Shown one piece after another: positions 1-13,934 of a stretch of DNA of 27,032 nt; the first letter of the stretch is position 1; each line of letters starts with the position of its first letter. This DNA is from CAYSYM01 sp964435115 (GTDB lineage: Bacteria > Chloroflexota > UBA6077 > CF-72). The DNA lies in NCBI GenBank assembly GCA_964435115.1, contig CAYSYM010000050.1, forward strand, positions 1-27,032. The letters run 5' to 3'. Below the pieces are notes generated by a model that was not told where the DNA came from, ran no database searches, and saw only the letters and a list, made by a program, of their open reading frames with translations. The position numbers and the translations under genes were made by a program.

Positions 1-920
1 GGCTTGAGCTTGGGGCGGGGCTTGGTCGGGCCCGGCTTGCCCACTACCATGCCCCGCTCCACGTCGGCCTTGCCCTGGCCCCGCAAGAGCAGGCCAGCGT
101 TGTCCCCCGCCATGCCCGCTTCCAGCTGCTTCGTGAACATCGCCACGCCCGTGACCACCGTCTGCTGGGTCTCGCGGAAGCCCACGATCTCCACTTCCTC
201 GCCCACCTTCACCTTGCCCCGCTCGATGCGGCCCGTGACTACCGTGTCCCGGCCCGAGATGGAGAAGATGTCCTCGATGGGCATCAGGAAGGGCTTGTCC
301 ACCTCGCGCTGGGGCAGCGGGATGTACTTGTCCACCGCCGCCATCAGCTCGTCGATGGCCTTCTCCCACTGCGCTTCCCCGTTCAAGGCGCCCAGGGCCG
401 ACCCCCGGATCACCGGCACCTGGTCGCCCGGGAACTGATAGCTCTTCAAGAGGTCCCGCACTTCCAGCTCCACCAGGTCCAGCAATTCCTTGTCGTCCAC
501 CGCGTCGCACTTGTTGAGGAAGACGACGATGTAGGGCACCCCCACCTGGCGCGCCAGCAAGACGTGCTCGCGCGTCTGCGGCATGGGCCCGTCCGTCGCC
601 GCCACCACCAGGATGGCCCCGTCCATCTGCGCCGCCCCGGTGATCATGTTCTTGATGTAGTCGGCGTGCCCGGGGCAGTCCACGTGCGCGTAGTGGCGTT
701 TGTCCGTCTCGTACTCCACGTGCGCGATGGCGATGGTGATGCCACGCGCCCGCTCCTCAGGCGCCTTGTCGATCGAATCGAACGACCGGAACTGTGCCTC
801 CCCCTTGAGCGCCAACACCTTGGTGATGGCCGCCGTCAGCGTGGTCTTGCCGTGGTCGACGTGGCCGATGGTGCCCACGTTCACGTGCGGCTTGGTTCGC
901 TCGAATACCTTCTTGCCCAT
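1..920 (-). CDS. tuf: Elongation factor Tu, 3' end cut off by the window edge
   Basis: EF-Tu is the GTPase that delivers aminoacyl-tRNA to the ribosome. About 306 of roughly 400 residues are present; the C-terminal part of the gene lies outside the window. The protein begins MGKKVFERTKPHVNVGTIGH. The GTPase motifs are visible: P-loop GHVDHGKT, switch I RGITI, DCPGH, NKCD and the RGSAL box. Domain II starts near residue 210 with DVFSI-like and TGRIERG motifs. Start is ATG at 918-920, preceded by an AAAGGGG ribosome-binding site about 11 bases upstream. It follows fusA by 69 bases in the usual str-operon order. An oddity: the normally invariant PGSI-PHTKF stretch near the window edge reads PGPTKPRPKLK here. 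Identification is certain; the function of the variant stretch is not known. Confidence 0.97.
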   Translation of the reverse strand, partial: MGKKVFERTKPHVNVGTIGHVDHGKTTLTAAITKVLALKGEAQFRSFDSIDKAPEERARGITIAIAHVEYETDKRHYAHVDCPGHADYIKNMITGAAQMDGAILVVAATDGPMPQTREHVLLARQVGVPYIVVFLNKCDAVDDKELLDLVELEVRDLLKSYQFPGDQVPVIRGSALGALNGEAQWEKAIDELMAAVDKYIPLPQREVDKPFLMPIEDIFSISGRDTVVTGRIERGKVKVGEEVEIVGFRETQQTVVTGVAMFTKQLEAGMAGDNAGLLLRGQGKADVERGMVVGKPGPTKPRPKLK

Positions 921-989
921 TTGTCCGTGAACCCCTTTCAGAGCGTCCTGGCGCCTGTGTGTGCGGAGCGTGAACGGGTCGGGGCGAGG

Positions 990-3062
990 CTACGCGGCCA
1001 CGCCGGCCCTGGTGGCGATACCGGTGCCGATCTCGCGTGGGACCGGCTGATAGTGCGAGAACTCCATGGAGTAGGTGGCCCGGCCTTGCGTCATGCTGCG
1101 CAGGTCGGTGGCGTAGCCAAACATCTCGGCCAGCGGCACCCGGGCTCGGACCACGTGCGCGTTGCCGCGTGGCTCCATGCCCTCGACATGGCCGCGACGC
1201 CGGTTGAGATCACCCATCACATCGCCCATGAACTCGTCAGGGGTCACCACCTCCACCCGCATCATCGGCTCCAGCAGGTGCGGGCTCGCCCGACGCAGCG
1301 CCGCCTTCGTGCTCTGCGACGCGGCGATCTTGAAGGCCACCTCGTTCGAGTCGACCTCGTGGTACGAGCCGTCGACGGCGCTCACCTTGACGTCGACCAT
1401 CGGGTAATTGGCCACCACGCCGCCTTCGAGGGCCTCGCGCACCCCGGCCTCCACGGCGGCCGCGTAGTCCCGCGGGACGGCCCCGCCGACGATCTTCCAC
1501 GCGAACTGCACGCCCGTGCCCGGCTCGAGCGGCTCCACGGCTAGCTCCACGTCGCCGTACATGCCCCGGCCACCCGTCTGCCGCTTGTAGGGCTCGCGCG
1601 CCCGGGCCGACCGGCTGATGCTCTCGCGGTAGGCGACCTGCGGCCGTCCCACGTTGGCGTCCACGCGGTACTCGCGCATCAGACGGTCGACGATGACTTC
1701 GAGGTGGAGCTCGCCCATGCCGGCGATGATCGTCTGCCCGGTCTCGGCGTCGGAGCTGACCCGGAAGGTCGGATCCTCTTCGGAGAGGCGACCCAGCGCC
1801 AGCCCCATCTTGTCCTGGTCCTGCTTGGTCTTCGGCTCGATCGCCACGCGGATCACCGGCTCGGGGAAGACGATCGACTCGAGGACGATCGGCTGCTGCT
1901 CGTCGCACAGCGTGTCGCCGGTGATCGTGGTCTTCGGCCCGACGATGGCGGCGATGTTCCCCGCAGCGACTTCCTGGATGTCCTTCCGCTCGTTCGCGTG
2001 CAACTGGACCAGGCGCCCGACGCGCTCGCGCTGGTCTCGCGTCGCGTTGTAGACGTACGAGCCCGTCTGGAGGGTGCCCGAGTAGACGCGGATGAATGCC
2101 AGCTTGCCGACGAACGGGTCGGCGACAATCTTAAACGCGAGGGCGCAGAACGGCTCGTCCGGGTCGGCGTGGCGCACCTCAGCCGCACCGGTGCGCGGAT
2201 GGGTGCCCGTGACGGGCGGGATGTCCAGGGGCGAGGGCAGGTAGTCGACGACCGCGTCCAGGAGCGGGCGGACGCCCTTGTTCCGCAGCGCGCTGCCGCA
2301 CAGGACGGGGATCAGCTTGCCGGCGATGGTGGCTCGCCGCAGCGCACGCTTCAGCTCGTCGACCGAGATCTCCTCCTCGGCGAAGAACCGCTCCAGGAGC
2401 GCGTCGTCGGACTCGACGATCTTTTCGATGCTCGCGGCGCGGCGGCGGGCCGCCTCGTCCATGAGCTCGGCCGGGATCGCCACCTCCTGGATCGGATCGT
2501 CGGGGCTCTCGCCGAAGGCCAGCGCCGTGCCACGGAGCAGGTCGACGACGCCCCGGAAGTGGGACTCCGTCCCCATGGGCATCTGTACCTGCACGGGATT
2601 GGCGCCAAGACGGTCCACGATCATCGCGATGGTCCGGTCGAAGCTGGCGCCAATGCGGTCCATCTTGTTGACGAAGCAGATGCGCGGCACGCGGTACTTG
2701 TCGGCTTGCCGCCAGACGGTCTCTGACTGCGGCTCCACGCCCGCGACGGCGTCGAATACCACGACGCCGCCGTCGAGCACGCGCAGCGAGCGCTCCACCT
2801 CCACGGTGAAGTCCACGTGGCCCGGCGTGTCGATGATGTTGACGCGGTAGCCCTTCCACTCCGCCGTGGTCGCCGCGGCCGTGATGGTGATGCCCCGCTC
2901 GCGCTCCTGCTCCATCCAGTCCATGGTGGCCGTGCCGTGATGGACCTCGCCGAGCTTGTAGGTCTTGCCGGTGTAGTAGAGGATGCGCTCCGTCGTCGTG
3001 GTCTTGCCGGCGTCGATGTGCGCGATGATGCCGATGTTGCGTGTGCGCTCTAGAGTCGTCAT
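990..3062 (-). CDS. fusA: Elongation factor G
   Basis: EF-G is the GTPase that drives translocation of the ribosome and, with the ribosome recycling factor, takes part in ribosome splitting. The 690-residue length is normal. Motifs seen are AHIDAGKTTTTER (P-loop), RGITI (switch I), DTPGHVDF and NKMDR, followed by the later domains ending in the conserved GRATYSMEFSHY region. I chose the ATG at 3060-3062 because it gives MTTLERTRNIGIIAHIDAGK, the usual EF-G N-terminus. However, no Shine-Dalgarno sequence precedes it. An upstream in-frame GTG at 3132-3134 would add 24 residues encoded by a low-complexity repeat, which looks less likely. It lies between rpsG (84-base gap) and tuf, as in most str operons. 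A second EF-G paralogue elsewhere in the genome cannot be excluded. Confidence 0.96.
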   Translation of the reverse strand: MTTLERTRNIGIIAHIDAGKTTTTERILYYTGKTYKLGEVHHGTATMDWMEQERERGITITAAATTAEWKGYRVNIIDTPGHVDFTVEVERSLRVLDGGVVVFDAVAGVEPQSETVWRQADKYRVPRICFVNKMDRIGASFDRTIAMIVDRLGANPVQVQMPMGTESHFRGVVDLLRGTALAFGESPDDPIQEVAIPAELMDEAARRRAASIEKIVESDDALLERFFAEEEISVDELKRALRRATIAGKLIPVLCGSALRNKGVRPLLDAVVDYLPSPLDIPPVTGTHPRTGAAEVRHADPDEPFCALAFKIVADPFVGKLAFIRVYSGTLQTGSYVYNATRDQRERVGRLVQLHANERKDIQEVAAGNIAAIVGPKTTITGDTLCDEQQPIVLESIVFPEPVIRVAIEPKTKQDQDKMGLALGRLSEEDPTFRVSSDAETGQTIIAGMGELHLEVIVDRLMREYRVDANVGRPQVAYRESISRSARAREPYKRQTGGRGMYGDVELAVEPLEPGTGVQFAWKIVGGAVPRDYAAAVEAGVREALEGGVVANYPMVDVKVSAVDGSYHEVDSNEVAFKIAASQSTKAALRRASPHLLEPMMRVEVVTPDEFMGDVMGDLNRRRGHVEGMEPRGNAHVVRARVPLAEMFGYATDLRSMTQGRATYSMEFSHYQPVPREIGTGIATRAGVAA

Positions 3063-3077
3063 GGGTGATGCGTCATG

Positions 3078-3142
3078 AGTGATGAGTGACAATGCGGGAT
3101 GAGTCGCTGCTTCGCCTGACTGCATGCGCATCACTCATCACT
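3078..3142. repeat. Low-complexity inverted repeat in the fusA leader
   Basis: The rpsG-fusA gap is built from variants of TGATGAGTGA and GATGCG. A perfect 12-base inverted repeat (AGTGATGAGTGA at 3078-3089 and its complement at 3131-3142) is separated by 41 bases. Further copies of ATGAGT and GATGCG lie inside and next to it. In the fusA mRNA this would form a stem just upstream of the start codon, where no ribosome-binding site is visible. Whether it is a regulatory structure or a simple-sequence repeat cannot be told from one sequence. Confidence 0.7.
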
Positions 3143-3146
3143 TCGC

Positions 3147-3617
3147 CTACCACCGGTAGTGGCTGAACGCCCTGTTCGCCTCCGCCATGCGGTGGGTCTC
3201 GTCTCGCTTTCGAATCGTCGCGCCCGTGTTGTTGAACGCGTCCAGGAGCTCCGCGGCCAGCTTCTCCGCCATGCTCTTGCCGCCGCGTCCCCGGGCGGAA
3301 GCGATGAGCCAGCGCATGGCCAGGGAGCTCTTGCGGTCACCCTTGATCTCCACCGGCACCTGGTACGTGGCGCCGCCGACGCGGCGGGGCTTCACTTCCA
3401 GGACCGGGGTGGCGTTGCGCAGCGCCTGGTCGAACACGTCGATCGGGCTGCGGTGCGCCTGCCGCTCGATCGTCTCCAGTGCCCCGTAGACGGTGTGCTC
3501 GGCGACGCTCTTCTTGCCGCTGAGCATCAGCTTGTTGATGAACTGCGCCAGGGTGCGGCTCCCGAACCGGCTGTCCGGCACCACTTCCCGTTTCACGACG
3601 CGTGCGCGCCTTGGCAT
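3147..3617 (-). CDS. rpsG: 30S ribosomal protein S7
   Basis: S7 is a primary 16S rRNA-binding protein that nucleates assembly of the 30S head and contacts E-site tRNA. The 156-residue product is full length, starting MPRRARVVKREV and ending in the standard FSHYRW. The conserved region with KPRRVGGATYQVPVEI and the RKRDETHRMAEANRAF block are both present. The ATG at 3615-3617 is fixed by a strong AGGAGGT four bases upstream; longer in-frame extensions have no family support. It lies between rpsL (317-base spacer with hairpins) and fusA. In E. coli S7 represses its own operon by binding the rpsL-rpsG spacer; the structured spacer here makes a similar loop possible but unproven. Confidence 0.97.
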   Translation of the reverse strand: MPRRARVVKREVVPDSRFGSRTLAQFINKLMLSGKKSVAEHTVYGALETIERQAHRSPIDVFDQALRNATPVLEVKPRRVGGATYQVPVEIKGDRKSSLAMRWLIASARGRGGKSMAEKLAAELLDAFNNTGATIRKRDETHRMAEANRAFSHYRW

Positions 3618-3934
3618 GCCACCTCCTGCTGTCGGTCGCGGGTCGCGGCCAGCGGCCAGGCCGAACCCACAGACTGCCCGTGGTCGATGACCTGGGACCG
3701 ACGACCCTATGGAGAACGAGCCCTTTTCAAGCGGTACAGAGGACCGCTCCGCCAGGCGGAGCGTTCGTGCGCGTACCGGCTCACAAGCCATCTGCCCACC
3801 CGCCGGGTGGGCCCCGTCATGTCTCGACCCGCCCGCTCGCTGGCGAGCGCCCGAGCCGCCGCGTTGAAGAGGGCCAGGTCGTTCAGCCCTAGCCCAGGAG
3901 GTTGAGATGGAGGAGAGCCTGTCTCCCGCCCAGG
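3618..3934 (-). other. Structured rpsL-rpsG spacer with three hairpins
   Basis: This 317-base stretch has no credible gene. It holds three near-perfect GC-rich inverted repeats: 3745-3763 (CGCTCCGC / GCGGAGCG around CAG), 3794-3812 (GCCCACCC / GGGTGGGC around GCC) and 3834-3849 (CGCTCGC / GCGAGCG around TG). None is followed by a U-tract on the minus strand, so they do not look like ordinary intrinsic terminators. By analogy with the E. coli str operon the region could be an S7-responsive control element or an mRNA-processing site; this is inference. The S7 ribosome-binding site AGGAGGT lies at its 3' end. Confidence 0.6.
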
Positions 3935-4369
3935 CTACCTCCCGGCGCCTGGGGCCTTCGGGGCTTTCGCCCCGTACTTCGACCGCCCCTGCTTGCGGTC
4001 CTTCACACCGCCCGCGTCGAGCGCGCCGCGCACGACGTGGTAGCGCACGCCAGGCAGGTCCTTCACCCGCCCGCCCCGCACGAGCACCACCGAGTGCTCC
4101 TGCAGGTTGTGGCCTTCACCAGGAATGTAGGCCGTGACCTCCATGCCGTTGCTCAGCCGCACGCGGGCGATCTTGCGCAGCGCGGAGTTGGGCTTCTTGG
4201 GCGTCATGGTGCGCACCTGCACGCAGACACCCCGCTTGAGCGGATTGCCCTTGGCCACGGTGTACCGCTTCTGCCGCAGCGCGTTGTAGTTGAAGCGCAG
4301 CGCTGGGGCCGTCGTCTTCCTCCTCAGCTTCTCGCGGCCGCGGCGGACGAGCTGGCTAATTGTTGGCAC
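3935..4369 (-). CDS. rpsL: 30S ribosomal protein S12
   Basis: S12 sits at the 30S decoding centre and controls translational accuracy; it is the target-associated protein for streptomycin resistance. The 144-residue product has the signature TPKKPNSALRK and the VRGGRVKDLPGVRYH loop. The lysines at the two classical streptomycin-resistance positions are wild type. Compared with E. coli there is an insertion of about 14 residues after the PAL motif (RFNYNALRQKRYT...), which is known from Bacillota and Chloroflexota S12 and supports the lineage guess. The C-terminus carries a short Ala/Lys/Gly-rich extension. The start is GTG at 4367-4369 with AGGGA six bases upstream. A 176-base gap separates it from rpoC, and a candidate promoter lies in that gap. 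Confidence 0.97.
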   Translation of the reverse strand: MPTISQLVRRGREKLRRKTTAPALRFNYNALRQKRYTVAKGNPLKRGVCVQVRTMTPKKPNSALRKIARVRLSNGMEVTAYIPGEGHNLQEHSVVLVRGGRVKDLPGVRYHVVRGALDAGGVKDRKQGRSKYGAKAPKAPGAGR

Positions 4370-4407
4370 GCACTATCCCTAGCACCTTCCTGGAGGCAAC
4401 GGTGCCC

Positions 4408-4437
4408 ATTGTACGGACTGGGCTCCAGGGCGGGCAA
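4408..4437 (-). promoter_or_regulatory. Candidate internal promoter for rpsL
   Basis: Read on the minus strand, TTGCCC (complement of 4432-4437) and TACAAT (complement of 4408-4413) are separated by 18 bases, close to a housekeeping sigma-factor promoter. It would start transcription about 30 bases before the rpsL GTG. The -10 and its context CCGTACAAT recur upstream of the slipin gene at 13765-13773. This is a by-eye call without scoring. Confidence 0.4.
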
Positions 4438-4501
4438 ATTGGCCGCTACGCTGCTCACGATCTTCCCGTTCGCGGCCTGCCTGGCCCTGGCGCGTCGTCC
4501 G

Positions 4502-4541
4502 GGGGAGAGGGCGCCAGCCCGCAGAAGCGACCGCTCTCCCC
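4502..4541 (-). other. Stem-loop just after rpoC
   Basis: GGGGAGAG at 4502-4509 pairs perfectly with CTCTCCCC at 4534-4541 across a 24-base loop, starting four bases after the rpoC stop codon. There is no U-tract on the minus strand. It could attenuate or terminate rpoBC transcripts ahead of the separate rpsL promoter, or protect the rpoC 3' end. Function is inferred only from position. Confidence 0.4.
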
Positions 4542-4545
4542 GCTG

Positions 4546-8949
<4,404 letters not shown>

Positions 8950-8952
8950 GTG

Positions 8953-8996
8953 GTTCCCTTCGGGAACGGTCGTGGGTCGTGGGGAGCGTCCCCCAC
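8953..8996 (-). promoter_or_regulatory. Two small hairpins in the rpoB-rpoC gap
   Basis: GTTCCC-TTC-GGGAAC (8953-8967) is a 6-bp hairpin that includes the AGGGA ribosome-binding site of rpoC. GTGGGG-AGCGTC-CCCCAC (8979-8996) is a second 6-bp hairpin that overlaps an alternative longer pairing (GGGTCGTGGG with CCCATGACCC, one G-U pair). They could tune the beta/beta' ratio or be processing sites. Only the pairing is seen; the role is inference. Confidence 0.4.
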
Positions 8997-9007
8997 ACCC
9001 ATGACCC

Positions 9008-12514
<3,507 letters not shown>

Positions 12515-12695
12515 CTGGTCACACCTCCACAGTGGGCGAGGACGAGAACGAGGGCGGACGGTCAACGGCGGGTACGGATCGGGTCGGCCCGCCCCGCGGC
12601 AGCCTGCTCCACCCACGCGCACCTAGACCAGGAAGGCGAGGCGTGAGGAGCGGCCGGCGACTTGGCAGGGGGACAGACGGGTGCTTCGACGGGAC

Positions 12696-12707
12696 GCACA
12701 AGTATAG
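12696..12707 (-). promoter_or_regulatory. Proximal copy of the TATACT element before rpoB
   Basis: The minus-strand sequence TCGCCTATACTTGTGC matches the distal copy in 15 of 16 positions. Its TATACT (complement of 12701-12706) would place a transcript start near 12694, about 180 bases before the rpoB ATG. No clear -35 was found, so an operator is an alternative reading. Confidence 0.4.
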
Positions 12708-12814
12708 GCGAGCGTCCGCCACTGCGGCCATAAAGCGCACAACCCCCAGGGGTCTCGAACCACCTCGTTCGGACCCGGCGCGGGTGGGTGCGTATGCAGC
12801 TATCGGGGGTGGCG

Positions 12815-12854
12815 CACGCTGGAGGTGCGGAACCGGGTGCTCCGCTCCAGCGTG
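12815..12854 (-). other. Strong hairpin in the rpoB leader
   Basis: A perfect 10-bp stem (CACGCTGGAG with CTCCAGCGTG), a three-base bulge and an inner 4-bp stem (CGGA with TCCG) enclose a nine-base loop. It lies between the two promoter-like elements, so it would be present only in transcripts from the distal one. There is no U-tract in either direction. Confidence 0.5.
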
Positions 12855-12900
12855 CTCGGTGTGGACACGTACACAGTTGCCGGGTGCGGCGGGTGCCGCG

Positions 12901-12912
12901 GCACAAGTATAG
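12901..12912 (-). promoter_or_regulatory. Distal copy of the TATACT element before rpoB
   Basis: The minus-strand sequence TCGGCTATACTTGTGC lies 11 bases past the slipin stop codon. It is the second copy of the element at 12696-12707. The surrounding bases include small palindromes (GACAC-C-GTGTC upstream, GTGCCGCGGCAC overlapping), which may terminate the slipin transcript or bind a regulator. Confidence 0.4.
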
Positions 12913-12923
12913 CCGACACGGTG

Positions 12924-13730
12924 TCAGGGACGTGGCTGGGCTGGCTGGGGAGCGTTGCGCCCGTCGCCCGTGGCCACCGCCAGGCGCAGGAAGGCGTCCA
13001 CCAGCTCGAGCGGCAGCGGGAAGATGATGGTGCTGTTCTTCTCCGCGGCAATCTCCGTCAGCGTCTGCAGGTAGCGGAGCTGCAGCGTGGCCGGCTGCCG
13101 TGCGATGATGGCCGCCGCGTTGGCCAATTGCTGGCTGGCGACGAACTCGCCCTCAGCGTGGATGATCTTGGCCCGCTTCTCGCGCTCCGCCTCCGCCTGC
13201 CGCGCCATAGCACGCTGCATGGTCTGGGGCAGCTCGAGGTCGCGCACCTCCACGCTGGTCACCTTCACGCCCCAGGCGTCCGTCTGGGTGTCGATCACCT
13301 GTTGCAGGAGCTGGTTCACCTTATCGCGCTCGGAGAGCAGGTGGTCGAGATCAGACTGCCCTAGGATGCTGCGCAGCGTCGTCTGGGCGATGAGCGAGGT
13401 GGCGCGCATGAAGTCGAGCACCTTCACCACCGCGTCTTCCGGATTCACCACGCGAAAATAGACCACGGCGTTCACCTTCACCGTGACGTTGTCGCGGGTG
13501 ATCGCCTCCTGGGCGGGGACGTCCAGGGTGACGATGCGGAGGTCGACCTTGCGCATGCTCTCGATGCCGGGGATGATGAAGAAGAGGCCCGGCCCGCGCG
13601 CCCCAACCAGCCGGCCGAGGCGGAAGATCACCCCCCGCTCGTATTCCTGCACGACTTTGATCGCGGCGGTGAGCAGCATGAACAGAATGACGGCCGCGGC
13701 GGCGATGATGGCCAGGTTCAGGTTGGTCAC
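12924..13730 (-). CDS. Slipin / SPFH-domain (stomatin-like) membrane protein
   Basis: SPFH proteins form membrane-anchored oligomeric scaffolds linked to membrane microdomains and protease control. The 268-residue product has one N-terminal membrane segment (about residues 4-26, NLAIIAAAAVILFMLLTAAI). The SPFH/Band 7 domain follows, with QEYERGVIFRLGRLVG, GPGLFFIIPGIE and the slipin-type segments RTVTLDVPAQE-like and DNVTVKVNAVVYFRV. A charged helical region (AEAEREKRAKIIHAEGE) precedes the conserved C-terminal ATLQLRYLQTLTEIA and NSTIIFPLPLEL. The GTG start at 13728-13730 has GAGAGG eight bases upstream and puts the membrane segment right at the N-terminus. Slipins are often paired with an NfeD protease-like gene; none is adjacent here. 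It is divergent from nrdJ and ends just before the rpoB control region. Confidence 0.93.
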   Translation of the reverse strand: MTNLNLAIIAAAAVILFMLLTAAIKVVQEYERGVIFRLGRLVGARGPGLFFIIPGIESMRKVDLRIVTLDVPAQEAITRDNVTVKVNAVVYFRVVNPEDAVVKVLDFMRATSLIAQTTLRSILGQSDLDHLLSERDKVNQLLQQVIDTQTDAWGVKVTSVEVRDLELPQTMQRAMARQAEAEREKRAKIIHAEGEFVASQQLANAAAIIARQPATLQLRYLQTLTEIAAEKNSTIIFPLPLELVDAFLRLAVATGDGRNAPQPAQPRP

Positions 13731-13764
13731 GGCACGGGCCTCTCTCTCACCCAGGTGTGCTGCG

Positions 13765-13770
13765 ATTGTA
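13765..13770 (-). promoter_or_regulatory. Candidate -10 of the slipin gene
   Basis: The minus strand reads CCGTACAAT, the same nine bases found before rpsL. TACAAT here would give a leader of about 28 bases ahead of the slipin GTG. No good -35 is visible. Confidence 0.3.
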
Positions 13771-13934
13771 CGGGGCGTGGAGCCCGAGCGGGTGCGCCGT
13801 CGGAGGCCCGGCCGTCCCCGGCCACGGGCGCGCTCCGGCGGGGCGGACACGGTGCACCAGGTCCCGTGGCACGGCTCCTATGGGGCCGTGGGGTGCCAGG
13901 CCAGGCCGGGCTCCGCACCGCTGGTGGCTCTGTA

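Larger units (their letters stand above)
12515..12923 (-). promoter_or_regulatory. Long structured leader and promoter region of rpoB
   Basis: This 409-base gap contains no credible gene. It holds two copies of a 12-base element (minus strand CTATACTTGTGC, at 12696-12707 and 12901-12912), each containing the -10-like hexamer TATACT. No convincing -35 lies 17 bases upstream of either. Between them is a strong hairpin: CACGCTGGAG (12815-12824) with CTCCAGCGTG (12845-12854), plus an inner CGGA/TCCG pairing. A perfect 12-base palindrome GTGCCGCGGCAC lies at 12893-12904. The rpoB ribosome-binding site GGAGGT is at its 3' end. Transcripts from the distal copy would carry a leader of about 385 bases, from the proximal copy about 180 bases. 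This is the likely control region of the whole operon. Confidence 0.5.

Noticed and set aside
564..1544. Long plus-strand open frame across tuf and fusA
   Set aside because: It is the antisense shadow of two certain genes in high-GC DNA and has no family-like sequence.
4250..4330. Insertion in S12 as a novel feature
   Set aside because: The same kind of insertion after PAL is known in Bacillota and related S12 proteins, so it is lineage information rather than an anomaly.
12745..12815. tRNA-like sequence on the minus strand (GGTTCGAGACC resembling a T-arm, with CCCCC/GGGGG able to pair around it)
   Set aside because: The T-stem has a mismatch, the spacing is too short for a tRNA, and no D-arm, anticodon arm or CCA end can be drawn.
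13731..13934. Possible cobalamin riboswitch before nrdJ
   Set aside because: Several small hairpins can be drawn, but no B12-box or other conserved element was seen.
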